Source of the DNA: a virus | Length of the DNA stretch: 38,084 bases | Virus record (IMG/VR): IMGVR_UViG_3300021197_001690 | Coordinates: 1-38,084 of that record | Reading direction: 5' to 3' (one strand) | Shown here: piece by piece, positions 25,248-33,890 of the stretch | Numbering within the stretch: the first letter of the stretch is position 1 | Layout: every line of letters starts with the position of its first letter | The notes under the pieces: generated by a model | Databases searched by the model: none | The model's input: the letters and a program-made list of their open reading frames with translations, nothing else | What the model was told of the DNA's origin: nothing | Translations under genes and position numbers: made by a program

Positions 25248-25817
25248 ATGCCATTCTGGAGTTCCGGACAAGTTGAGCCTAAAAGACAATTTAGGTTCCT
25301 AGTAACAATCTCGGGTATGGAGCAGGGAGCCACCTGGTATGCGCGCAGCGTAACCAAGCCTGGTTTCACTGTAACCCAATCACCGCACAAGTTCTTGAAT
25401 CACACCTTTTACTACCCAGGAAAGGTTGAGTGGGACGAGGTAACCGTATCCATGGTTGACCCGGTCAACCCCGATGCAACCGGAGCTTTGCTTTCGATTC
25501 TTCGCAGAAGTGGCTATAGCGTGCCTGCTAATCTAAATGATGTAGACGCCACAACCACGATTGGCAAGGGAAACGCCACCGCTGAGTTAGGTAACGTGAT
25601 CATTCGCGCTATTGACGAGGACGGCGACATTCTTGAGCAATGGACACTAAATAACCCCTTCATCACCAACGTATCTTTCAACGAGTATAGCTACGATGGT
25701 GAAGACTTGGCAACAGTTGACCTAAGACTTCGCTACGACTGGGCTTCTTATGAGATTCCCGCCACCGCAGGTCGCGACCCCGGTGAATTAGTTGAGCGTC
25801 GTCTCTTTACCTCTTAA
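25248..25817 (+). CDS. Tail tube protein, T4 gp19-like
   Basis: The 189-residue protein forms the inner tail tube. It has the tube family pattern: a beta-barrel core with QFRFLVTISGM (about 14-24), YARSVTKPGFTVTQSPHKFLNHTFYYPGKVEWDEVTVSMVDP (about 31-72) and a second half with WTLNNPFITNVSFNEYSYDGEDLATVDLRLRYDWA. The length is close to T4 gp19 (163 residues). It follows the sheath, as in T4. Confidence 0.95.
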   Translation: MPFWSSGQVEPKRQFRFLVTISGMEQGATWYARSVTKPGFTVTQSPHKFLNHTFYYPGKVEWDEVTVSMVDPVNPDATGALLSILRRSGYSVPANLNDVDATTTIGKGNATAELGNVIIRAIDEDGDILEQWTLNNPFITNVSFNEYSYDGEDLATVDLRLRYDWASYEIPATAGRDPGELVERRLFTS

Positions 25818-25818
25818 G

Positions 25819-25851
25819 TTTAAGAAGACATTATAGTATAATATTCTTAAA
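25819..25851 (+). other. Inverted repeat with promoter-like loop
   Basis: TTTAAGAA (25819-25826) and TTCTTAAA (25844-25851) form a perfect 8-bp inverted repeat. The 17-base loop contains TATAAT (25837-25842), but no convincing -35 box lies 17 bases upstream. It may be a weak terminator, operator or promoter in front of the gp26-like gene. Confidence 0.4.
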
Positions 25852-25865
25852 TCAAGAGGTGTAAA

Positions 25866-26717
25866 TTGGCAAGAAATAATCAAAAGCGCGTAAAGAAAGC
25901 GCCGGCGCAAGAAGAGCAGCAGGAAACAGTCACTCCTGCTGTGTCTCCCCTATCATTCGTGACCCCAACTGAATTTGTCGATCTTCCTAGTCAGGGTCGC
26001 CTCTATGGACCCTCTCATCCTTTGCATGGCAAGGATACCCTTGAGATTAGGTTTATGACAGCTCGCGATGAGGACATCCTAACATCTCAGACACTCTTGA
26101 AGAAGGGTGTTGCTATTGAGAAGTTTCTGAGCAACATCATTGTTGACAAGACCGTCCAGCCGAACCGACTATTGGTTGGCGACAGGAATGCTATTCTTGT
26201 TGCTGCCCGTATCACTGGGTATGGTGAGACATATGAGACAAACATTACTTGTCCCGCTTGCAACACTAAGGCTACCTTTCCCTTCAACCTCAAGGCTACC
26301 AAGATGTATCATGGGGATGATCATGAGGATTATGATATTACAGATATGGACGACGGCACCTTCTTGGTTGACCTTCCCCTAACTAAGGTCCAGGCACAAG
26401 TTAGAGTTCTTAACGGTGCCGATGAGGCAGAGATCACTCAAATTGTTGATCGCAACCGAAGAAAGACCTCAATTGAAGGCAACCTGACAGCCCAATTTAG
26501 TAAGTCTATTATCTCCCTTAATGGAGACACAGATAAGAACACCATCCAACAATTCATTGAGATGATGCCAGCATATGATTCTAGATACCTACGTGGCGCC
26601 TATCGCTGCATTACTCCGAACATTGATCTAACTCAAGACTTCAATTGTTCAAACTGCGGTCACCAGCAGGAAATGGGGGTGCCGTTTACGGCTGACTTTT
26701 TTTGGCCTAACCGATGA
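25866..26717 (+). CDS. Baseplate hub protein, T4 gp26-like (frame 0 product)
   Basis: The 283-residue product starts at TTG 25866 with AAGAGGTG a few bases upstream; no ATG fits. A disordered basic/Gln-rich leader is followed by the T4 baseplate domain: LPSQGRLYGPSHPL (about 40-53), IRFMTARDEDIL (61-72), a zinc-like pair CPAC (129-132) and a second pair CSNC (261-264) near the C-terminus, which ends FFWPNR. The two CxxC pairs could bind one metal. The stop falls just after a seven-T run, beyond which a second frame continues with gp51-like coding. Both stand in the usual gp26-gp51 order. Confidence 0.87.
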   Translation: MARNNQKRVKKAPAQEEQQETVTPAVSPLSFVTPTEFVDLPSQGRLYGPSHPLHGKDTLEIRFMTARDEDILTSQTLLKKGVAIEKFLSNIIVDKTVQPNRLLVGDRNAILVAARITGYGETYETNITCPACNTKATFPFNLKATKMYHGDDHEDYDITDMDDGTFLVDLPLTKVQAQVRVLNGADEAEITQIVDRNRRKTSIEGNLTAQFSKSIISLNGDTDKNTIQQFIEMMPAYDSRYLRGAYRCITPNIDLTQDFNCSNCGHQQEMGVPFTADFFWPNR

Positions 26718-26928
26718 GTACATTGAGGCAATTTACGAACAATTCTTTGCCTTAATGTATTACGGACACTGGGATTTTCAACAGGCATATAGTCTCCCAG
26801 TTGGTCTCCGAACTTGGTTTGTGAAAAGGCTCGTCAAAGAAAAGGAAGCCGAGCGAGAGGCAACTGAAAATGCCTCTTCAAGGGGCGGAAGAACACACCA
26901 CTCAATACCATCAAATTTGCCTAACTAG
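26698..26928 (+). CDS. gp51-like region in a second frame, no clear start
   Basis: A second frame (codons at 26698, 26701, 26704 and on to TAG 26926-26928) overlaps the end of the gp26-like gene and encodes FFGLTDEYIEAIYEQFFALM, then YYGHWDFQQAYSLPVGLRTWFVKRLVKEKEA and a Ser/Arg/His-rich tail. This resembles the gp51 baseplate hub assembly protein. The frame has no ATG before 26755, and only CTG (26692) or ATT (26722) could start it. The run T7 at 26697-26703 would allow a +1 (or -2) shift from the gp26 frame, fusing the two. A homopolymer sequencing error is the main alternative. Confidence 0.7.
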   Translation, partial: FFGLTDEYIEAIYEQFFALMYYGHWDFQQAYSLPVGLRTWFVKRLVKEKEAEREATENASSRGGRTHHSIPSNLPN

Positions 26929-26929
26929 T

Positions 26930-26960
26930 AAAGCCGGAAGTGTTTCCGGCTTTATTTGTA
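26930..26960 (+). terminator. Intrinsic terminator
   Basis: AAAGCCGGAA (26930-26939) pairs with TTCCGGCTTT (26944-26953) around a GTGT loop, followed by ATTTGTA. The 10-bp perfect stem directly follows the gp51-like stop. Confidence 0.85.
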
Positions 26961-26966
26961 TTTAAA

Positions 26967-26975
26967 ACTAATTAT
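26967..26975 (+). promoter_or_regulatory. Variant late element (ACTAATTAT)
   Basis: ACTAATTAT recurs here, between the terminator and ATG 27006, 30 bases upstream of the gene. It is identical to the copy at 19522. Confidence 0.38.
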
Positions 26976-27005
26976 TATGACTTATTATATCCGGGGAGGT
27001 TCACC

Positions 27006-27347
27006 ATGTCTGAAGAGTTAAGAGAAGATAAATTAACTGAAATTGTTATCGATTTCAATGAGATCCGCGGACAAGAGATTAACGAGAGTTGGCTTCACAT
27101 GTTTGGGTCTTGGACCAAGAGCATCCTTAAGTCAATGTTCGGTGACCTTTCGCTCCCCGTTAGAGTTGTCGGCAACAGATCTGAAGTTGAATCATTCGCC
27201 CGCGCACTCGGAAGAGAAAAGAATTATATCACAGCTCTCTCTCAGCATGGCTTGAACGATCGCCGCACATATCAGAGCAAGGCGAAGCTTGACTCCGCTA
27301 TCAAGGGTTTCGAAGGCACAACTGGCATTAAATGGCCATTTAAGTAG
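27006..27347 (+). CDS. Small tail-region protein before tape measure
   Basis: I choose ATG 27006 (113 residues) because GGGGAGG (26994-27000) lies just upstream; a longer in-frame GTG at 26940 falls in the terminator. The protein has DFNEIRGQEINESWLHMFGSW (about 16-36) and a basic C-terminus (TTGIKWPFK). No motif is recognised; I recall similar small proteins preceding tape measure genes in marine T4-like phages. It could be a tail assembly factor. It is separated from the tape measure gene by 9 bases. Confidence 0.75.
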   Translation: MSEELREDKLTEIVIDFNEIRGQEINESWLHMFGSWTKSILKSMFGDLSLPVRVVGNRSEVESFARALGREKNYITALSQHGLNDRRTYQSKAKLDSAIKGFEGTTGIKWPFK

Positions 27348-27356
27348 GATTTATAA

Positions 27357-29153
27357 ATGGCTGAAAATGATAATTTAACACCGGAGCAGCTGACCAGGCT
27401 CGAACGAAAATTAGAGTTAACTCGCGATTCGGTCAGATTAAATAAAGAAAATCTTGATACTCTCTCGGAGGGGCTTGAGAAAGAGCAACTAAAATTAGAA
27501 ATTGCCCGTGAGAGCCTCAAGGTCGAGGAGATAAAAAACGACCTAGGGGTAAACAATCTTGAGAATATCAAGAAAGCCACGACCGCTCTTAGGGAACAAG
27601 AAGAAGCAATTAAAAAAACCGCTGCTGCCTCCGAGCAGGCTCGTGGGTTCATTATTGATATCGGCAACAAACTTGGTATTGCCACAAAAGAGGGCAGTGG
27701 TCTTCTTGGTTCCCTTCTTAAAATACGTCGTGAAGGCGGTAATGTCGGCACCGTCTTTCAAGAGATGGGTAAACAGTTAAAGGTAACTTTCGGGTTCGCA
27801 AATATTCTTCGCGCATCGATGGCAAAGGTCGCCGAGTCGACAATAGCATTTGCAGGAGCGATCGACCAATCTCGCGCATCATTTACAGCCCAAACTGGTA
27901 TTGTCGGACAACTAAGAACACAATACGTTGGGTTAACACAAGATAATCTAGCACTAGGCTTTACACTAGAGAGAGCCTCCGATGCTCAAATGGCTTTGAC
28001 CGAGGGCTTTGCAGGCTTTATAACTCTCGGACCTGATGCGCAGAACGCACTAACCTCACAGTCTGTGCTTATGGGACGCTTAGGTGTCGACGCCGCTACG
28101 ACCGCTGAGACGATAAATCAACTAACAATGTCCTTTGGCATGAGCACGCAAGAAGCAATGACAACGCAGCGAGAGATTGTTGGTCTCGGTACGGCATTGG
28201 GAATGTCTGCACAGACAATCAGTAGAGAGTTCACAGCCGCGTTGCCAAGACTTGCCCTATACGGAGACAGGGCAACAGAGGTCTTTGAGGGTATGGTCAT
28301 AGCAGCCAGAGAGACTGGTGTTAGTGTAGGGGAACTTAATCAAATCTTTGGCTCTGCGATGGACACATTCGAGGGCACTTCAAGAATTGCCGGTAGATTA
28401 AATCAGGTCTTGGGAACAGATCTTGTTAGTGGGACAGAATTACTAATGGCTTCTGAAGAGGAGCGCGTTAACATTCTTCGTGAGCGACTACAATTATCAG
28501 GTATGGACTTCGACAACATGGGCAGGTTCCAGCGCATCGCCGTAGCCAACGCCGCTGGCATAACAGATATGACTGTGGCTGCCCGCCTCTTTGGTTCAGC
28601 ACAGAACGATATTGCAATGCAGCTGGGCGACGTTGGTCTAACGTCAACAGAGCTAGAAGAGCGCGTTGGTAAGGCAATGGGTGTTGCGGAGAAGTTTCAA
28701 CAAATAATCGTCTCTATTGCAATCGCTGCTGAGCCACTTGCTGACCTACTGGCTAGAATTGTTGACTCAGTTTTGGATATGACTCAGACATTCCCCGGCG
28801 GCGGCGCTGGAATGCTTGCACTCGCGACCGCTGTTGGCGGTATAGGCGTTGCCGGATTGACCGCATTGGCTGCCCCATTGTTGGCAGCCGCAATTCCTGC
28901 CGCAGCTGCTGCCGGCGCTGCGGGGCTTACTGCTGCCGGTGGTGCTGCAGCCGGCGGATTGAGTGGCGGCGCCGCCCTGGCTCTTGGCGCTGGCGCCCTC
29001 GGTGCGGGCGCCCTGGGAGCCTCCGCGATGGGCGGAGGTGGGGGCACAAGACAGCCTATAATTGTAAAGGTTATGTTGAATGAGCGTGAAATGGGCGAGG
29101 CTGTAGCGGAAATCGTCGACGGCAGAGTGCTTGATAGCTCACCGCGCTCGTAA
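27357..29153 (+). CDS. Tail tape measure protein (gp29-like)
   Basis: The 598-residue protein starts with a long Lys/Glu helix (about 10-100, LERKLELTRDSVRLNKENL). The middle is helical and Ala/Gly/Thr-rich (about 150-465), and a hydrophobic, Ala/Gly-rich stretch (about 475-565) precedes a basic C-terminus. Such helical proteins with a hydrophobic tract set tail length and pass through the membrane at ejection. The length matches T4 gp29 (590 residues). It stands between the gp26/51 genes and the tube-cap gene, as expected. Confidence 0.85.
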   Translation: MAENDNLTPEQLTRLERKLELTRDSVRLNKENLDTLSEGLEKEQLKLEIARESLKVEEIKNDLGVNNLENIKKATTALREQEEAIKKTAAASEQARGFIIDIGNKLGIATKEGSGLLGSLLKIRREGGNVGTVFQEMGKQLKVTFGFANILRASMAKVAESTIAFAGAIDQSRASFTAQTGIVGQLRTQYVGLTQDNLALGFTLERASDAQMALTEGFAGFITLGPDAQNALTSQSVLMGRLGVDAATTAETINQLTMSFGMSTQEAMTTQREIVGLGTALGMSAQTISREFTAALPRLALYGDRATEVFEGMVIAARETGVSVGELNQIFGSAMDTFEGTSRIAGRLNQVLGTDLVSGTELLMASEEERVNILRERLQLSGMDFDNMGRFQRIAVANAAGITDMTVAARLFGSAQNDIAMQLGDVGLTSTELEERVGKAMGVAEKFQQIIVSIAIAAEPLADLLARIVDSVLDMTQTFPGGGAGMLALATAVGGIGVAGLTALAAPLLAAAIPAAAAAGAAGLTAAGGAAAGGLSGGAALALGAGALGAGALGASAMGGGGGTRQPIIVKVMLNEREMGEAVAEIVDGRVLDSSPRS

Positions 29154-29180
29154 AACTTTAAGTTAGGGATAGTTATAGTC

Positions 29181-30032
29181 ATGACCACAACACCACTTTT
29201 AGTAACAAATCCTGTATTTCAATCAACAGAACTCCGAGCTGGAGGTCCTTCCGGCGACGGCTCTGATAATTATGCTAATAAGAAGAAGCTATTCTTAAGC
29301 TTCTATCACCTTGCTAGCGACAAAGAGGTAAAATTCAAAGCATTTATCGATAGCTACAATGAGAGCTTCTCTACCGCTTGGAACTATGAGGAGGTCTTCG
29401 GACGCCCTGACCCCATAGCAACGTTTAAACAGACGACAAGAAATATTAGTGTGTCTTGGTCCATACCAGCATCCACCATGGAAGAGGCTCGCGCAAATTT
29501 GCAAAGGTGTAACCTATTGGCACAGTTTATGTATCCAGGGTATAGCAGCGCCACAAGCGCGAACACTTTGTCAAAGCCGCCACTAATGAAGGTGAGGTTC
29601 GCAAATCTAATCAGAAATACCGCTGGTGGCGATACATCTGATGCAAAGCTTGGCGGTCTTCTTGCTGCAGTTAACAGTTTGAATATCTCTCCGGTCTTTG
29701 ATGATAGTTCTGGATTCTTTGACCCTGGTACAGCTACGCTCTATCCAAAAACAATAACTGTTAGCTGTGATTTTGTAGCCCTTCACCAGCATGAGCTGGG
29801 CTGGTCACCCGAAGGTCGCTTTAACAGCGATGAATTGTCAGACTTCCCATATGGCAGGACTGAAGCTCCTGCCCCCAGCCAATCTCCCGAATCAAGAGCA
29901 AACCAGGGAGACATAGATATCAATGATCTCCCAGAGGATGCGGACGGTGCTGAGGTCGAAGCTGAAGTTGACGCTGCAGTGCAAGAAAATCAATTGGGGG
30001 GCTTTAGTTTGCCAGGTCAAACTTTTGCATAG
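29181..30032 (+). CDS. Baseplate tube-initiator-like protein (gp48/gp54-like)
   Basis: This 283-residue protein has a tube-like beta fold suggested by FKAFIDSYNESFSTAWNYEEVFGRPDP (about 52-79) and by TRNISVSWSIPASTMEEARANLQRCN (about 86-111). The run YPGYSSATSANTLSKPPLMKVRF suggests a binding face, and an acidic Asp/Glu/Ala-rich C-terminus (about 225-275) follows. T4 gp48 and gp54 cap the baseplate and start the tube; the position after the tape measure fits. The assignment is positional plus style, not a clear homology. Confidence 0.65.
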   Translation: MTTTPLLVTNPVFQSTELRAGGPSGDGSDNYANKKKLFLSFYHLASDKEVKFKAFIDSYNESFSTAWNYEEVFGRPDPIATFKQTTRNISVSWSIPASTMEEARANLQRCNLLAQFMYPGYSSATSANTLSKPPLMKVRFANLIRNTAGGDTSDAKLGGLLAAVNSLNISPVFDDSSGFFDPGTATLYPKTITVSCDFVALHQHELGWSPEGRFNSDELSDFPYGRTEAPAPSQSPESRANQGDIDINDLPEDADGAEVEAEVDAAVQENQLGGFSLPGQTFA

Positions 30033-30047
30033 GATAGGTAATATATA

Positions 30048-30386
30048 ATGTCTAGATATAGCGATAGAAAACCTTTTGTCAATAATGATGAATTTTATGA
30101 TGAGTTCTTTCAGGAGCGCGATGTAAACTTCATAAGACAGTTTAGAACAGGCAGGCTCTCACATCCCACAGTTGCGCAGCGAGCAACCCTAGAGAGAGTT
30201 CGCCACATCTGGAAAGTGGGCGACAGACTATACAAGCTTGCCAACAAGCACTATGGCAGTCCAAAATATTGGTGGGTCATCGCCTGGTATAACCTTAAGC
30301 CCACGGAGGCTCACTTTAAACAGGGGGACGTTATTCGCATCCCGCTACCGCTTGATCGCGTGATAGCGATGCTGAGGGTGAGATAA
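30048..30386 (+). CDS. Baseplate wedge protein with LysM-like domain, gp53-like
   Basis: This 112-residue protein has a LysM-like region (about 52-103): HIWKVGDRLYKLANKHYGSPKYWWVIAWYNL then GDVIRIPLP. LysM folds are common in small baseplate proteins, including the gp53 type in T4-like phages, where they may act as a docking module. It lies between the tube-cap-like and hub-like genes. Confidence 0.78.
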   Translation: MSRYSDRKPFVNNDEFYDEFFQERDVNFIRQFRTGRLSHPTVAQRATLERVRHIWKVGDRLYKLANKHYGSPKYWWVIAWYNLKPTEAHFKQGDVIRIPLPLDRVIAMLRVR

Positions 30387-30387
30387 G

Positions 30388-33300
30388 ATGAGTGATGATG
30401 ACGGCGGAGCGGACGTATACTACAGATATGCCAGTGAATTATTTGAAGACAGAATAGCCAGAGAGTATGGAGAGCAGTATACACAGGTAAAAATAGATGA
30501 AGATATAGAGACTCTAGAGGCTCGACTAGCCAATGATCGTGTAGCAAGTTTTGACCAAGCTGCGAGCACTTTGGGGTCGGGTCGCTATGTATCTTTTAAT
30601 GCAGCAGATCCCGAGAGAAATCGTTACCCCTCGATTATAGTAGGCGGGAATACTACTCTTGGGAGGGGAGAATTTTATCGTTCACTCAATCAAAGCAAGG
30701 CGGATGCGTTTAGAAACGCCGCGATCAGTGCTACCGTATTTTTTAATCTGAATAGCGAAACCCAACTTCAAGTGCTCAGTAGCCGTCTTGCTCCGCCGTC
30801 CGCTCGCCCACCATTACCACCGCAGAGTCAAGGTTTTTTCCAACCACTGTATCAATCCGCCACCGCGCAGGTGCCCAGAATAGGGGCAGTGAGAAGCGAA
30901 GTGGAAAGAAAGCTAACGCCTTTATTGGCTAGTTTGGGCGCTACTGCGGAAACTGATATTGAGCGACCTGGAAACATAACAATAAATCTTTCCGGACTGA
31001 TTAGTAGTGATACCACCTTTCAGACTGCGGATCAAGAGGAATTAAGAATACTAAGCTTAGCTAACACGAATTTCGTGTGGTATACTTATCTCTGGTATAC
31101 ACAGCAGCTGCGCCCCGAGAGTGAGCAGATACCATATGATGAGATAGCAACTAGGTGCTCTTTGCAGGCGATCGCCGAGCTTTTTGTTCGGGTAAGAGTT
31201 CGCAAATATATACTTGAAGCCATGAAGTCCGTGGCTCTAGAGCAAGGTATAGACGAAAATAGGTTAGAAGGTATCGATGTGCCATACCTTGATACACTTC
31301 GGGGAAATGAAGCTCAAAGAATTCACGACGCCCTGGAAGCAACTAGGGCACAACGTGAGTCTGAGCTTAGAGGGGCAATCAGAAATCAGCCTGGTTCAGA
31401 CCCTGAGCCTGACCAGCCGGAACAAGCTCGCTTGAGAAGGTTTGCAGAGCAGTGCTTCTTGCTGGATTATTTGAGAGATTATGCGCTCATCAATCAGGCG
31501 AGAAATCCAACGTATGTGCATGAGCAGACAGGCGATCCGGATTTTCACATGCTACACGGTAGAACTGAGACTATCATCAATAAATTGGTCTATAACGCCC
31601 AGCTTGAGGCTTTTAATCAAATAAGACCCTCAGAGTTTTCCGGTCTAGTGCCGCAGATTAGACTATACAAAGTGTTTAGCGAGGTCAACGCCGATGGCTC
31701 TCGCGGAACCACCTACGAACAAGAGATTCCGTTTAGCGGGGCGATATCCCCTGGTGAAGTTGCCTCAATGATCAATTCTAATTTTGATCGTGGTCAGGGT
31801 GTGGGTTTGAAGAGTTTCGATTGGCGCCTTGAAGGCACAAACCCGTTCACAGCAAGAAGAGATATCTATGGAGAACTTAAGATATTCTTTCAAAGCCTTG
31901 ACGAATTGGTGAAAGAACGAAGGGCTCCAGCCGTATTCGCCGAGGGGTCAGACACAAGAAGCAAACCATTCCGTTATATTGATTTGGTAAATATTGGGTT
32001 AACTCCACAGGCTAGCGATTCTCAGTTGGGATTTGTTTGGAACCCAGATTACTATCAGATAAAGGTCGATGTCGGCTGGGCGTCCCCTGACGATGCCGCA
32101 AACGTTTTCCAAACACCACAAATGGCTCAAGCGATTGAGCAGTCTAGGATGACGCTATTCTTAAGCGCTGTTGATCACGAGATAGATATCAATGATCAAG
32201 GAAATGTAAGCTTGTCAATTGATTATATTGCATACCAAGAAGCTTCATACCAAGATTCGGAATCTGATATATTATCTGATCGCACAACAAGAGAGCGAAG
32301 GCTGCGTAACCTAAAGACAATTCAAGAGGCTCGTGCCTCTGGTTGTAGCGCTGATCAACTAGCAACCCTGAGACAAGAATACACTGAAGACGTGAGGACT
32401 GAGAATTATAGAAATTATAATAGAATTATCAAATCTCTTTTTGACAAGGAGCGAATATTTTATACTAATGTTCGAACCGATATTTTGGATAACTACATCA
32501 ATGACGGTCGAACTCAATTCTCCCAACCTCTAATAGATACAATTTTTGGTTCCGGAGATGAAGATTTTGCTGTGCGTGCTAATACATCTGTGGACGAGCC
32601 TGTGGGCTCAGACCGCGCCCCGGACACGATAGGCGGCAATGAGGCGCCTGAGAATGAAGATCAACTAAAGGCACGCTTACAAAATTTGACCTATGATGTG
32701 AATTCGGATATCCATGCTTTACAGTTTTTCTATTTTGGCGACTTGCTCCAGATAGTTTTGGAAGAGATAAATAATAGTACCTCTGCTACCGAGGATCAGT
32801 TATCATCTGAATCCAAGGTGCAAAAAGATTTGCAAATATTACTAGGACCGATAAACTACTTGGAGACTGTTGGCAGGGGCGACAACGCACGAAGTATTTT
32901 ATTATATGATATTAACCTTGCTGACATTCCAATTTCTGTTAACTACTACATTGACTGGTTCCTCGGAGCGGTAATCGCGCAAGAACGGACAATTTACCCT
33001 CTTCTTAATTTTATCCGTGACATCGCGAATAACCTCCTCAGCAATATGATGAGAACACAATGCCACGGACTAAACAATGTAGAACGGGAAAACTTACAAT
33101 TAAGAACAAACTTCTTTAATGCCGCAGGTAACGACCCCCTTGGTCAAGCAAAGAATGCATTTCCAGAGGGCGACCCCTATAATCTGGTCAACGTTACCGT
33201 TAATGGGATGACAACTGATGCTTTGATACAAGCCCCCTTGGATGGATCGGAAACACGAATAGACGTTGACGAGTTGTTTGGAGACCCGAATAGTCCACTT

Positions 33301-33885
33301 CCTCTTGCACCGTCAGCCCCAGGACGCCGAGCCACTAAATATATGTTGCTATATGCCATGGCACCAGGCACAACTGAGAATTTAACTGGTGATCCAGAAA
33401 ACGACAGGTTGCGTGGGATTTATCATCTTGGCATCGGTAAGGACCGTGGTATTCTTAATAGCATAAAATTTAATAAAACAGATATCGGCGGATTGCGAGA
33501 GGCACGTTTTGAAAATAGCTTTATCAACCAGCTAACAGGTTTGGCTATATTGTCTAATGTGTATGATGTAGAGATCAAGTGTGCAGGCAATACAATGTTC
33601 TATCCTGGGATGAAGATATATGTTGATCCACGAGGGTTATCTCCCGAAATGGGCAATCCAGCCAGAGATGGTAGTATATCCAACATCTTAGGTATTGGCG
33701 GCTATCACACTATACACAAAGTTCGCTCCTATGTTGAGTCAGGAAAGTTTGAAACAACTGTTAACGCGGTGTTTGAATCGGCTGCTCGAAGTCTCTTCCC
33801 CGGAGTGCCCGCCACTTCAAGGGATGAGGAAGAGGCGCAATCTGCTTGTGACGAATCAATCGGCGAATCAGTCAGAGAGGGGTAG
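30388..33885 (+). CDS. Large baseplate hub-like protein
   Basis: This 1165-residue protein is soluble. It has a helical N-terminal half with Arg/Glu-rich stretches, and a C-terminal region (about 980-1145) with FNKTDIGGLREARF, LSNVYDVEIKCAGNTMFYPGMKIYVDP and YHTIHKVRSYVESGKFETTVNAVFES, which resembles the terminal hub domain found in gp27-type baseplate hubs. It is far larger than T4 gp27 (391 residues), so extra domains fill the N-terminal 900 residues. Mosaic or fused hub function is inferred. No lysozyme motif is seen. Confidence 0.6.
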   Translation: MSDDDGGADVYYRYASELFEDRIAREYGEQYTQVKIDEDIETLEARLANDRVASFDQAASTLGSGRYVSFNAADPERNRYPSIIVGGNTTLGRGEFYRSLNQSKADAFRNAAISATVFFNLNSETQLQVLSSRLAPPSARPPLPPQSQGFFQPLYQSATAQVPRIGAVRSEVERKLTPLLASLGATAETDIERPGNITINLSGLISSDTTFQTADQEELRILSLANTNFVWYTYLWYTQQLRPESEQIPYDEIATRCSLQAIAELFVRVRVRKYILEAMKSVALEQGIDENRLEGIDVPYLDTLRGNEAQRIHDALEATRAQRESELRGAIRNQPGSDPEPDQPEQARLRRFAEQCFLLDYLRDYALINQARNPTYVHEQTGDPDFHMLHGRTETIINKLVYNAQLEAFNQIRPSEFSGLVPQIRLYKVFSEVNADGSRGTTYEQEIPFSGAISPGEVASMINSNFDRGQGVGLKSFDWRLEGTNPFTARRDIYGELKIFFQSLDELVKERRAPAVFAEGSDTRSKPFRYIDLVNIGLTPQASDSQLGFVWNPDYYQIKVDVGWASPDDAANVFQTPQMAQAIEQSRMTLFLSAVDHEIDINDQGNVSLSIDYIAYQEASYQDSESDILSDRTTRERRLRNLKTIQEARASGCSADQLATLRQEYTEDVRTENYRNYNRIIKSLFDKERIFYTNVRTDILDNYINDGRTQFSQPLIDTIFGSGDEDFAVRANTSVDEPVGSDRAPDTIGGNEAPENEDQLKARLQNLTYDVNSDIHALQFFYFGDLLQIVLEEINNSTSATEDQLSSESKVQKDLQILLGPINYLETVGRGDNARSILLYDINLADIPISVNYYIDWFLGAVIAQERTIYPLLNFIRDIANNLLSNMMRTQCHGLNNVERENLQLRTNFFNAAGNDPLGQAKNAFPEGDPYNLVNVTVNGMTTDALIQAPLDGSETRIDVDELFGDPNSPLPLAPSAPGRRATKYMLLYAMAPGTTENLTGDPENDRLRGIYHLGIGKDRGILNSIKFNKTDIGGLREARFENSFINQLTGLAILSNVYDVEIKCAGNTMFYPGMKIYVDPRGLSPEMGNPARDGSISNILGIGGYHTIHKVRSYVESGKFETTVNAVFESAARSLFPGVPATSRDEEEAQSACDESIGESVREG

Positions 33886-33890
33886 AGTAA

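Noticed and set aside
26714-26755. ATG at 26714 as a start for the gp51-like coding
   Set aside because: It is in a frame that stops after 13 codons, not the gp51-like frame.
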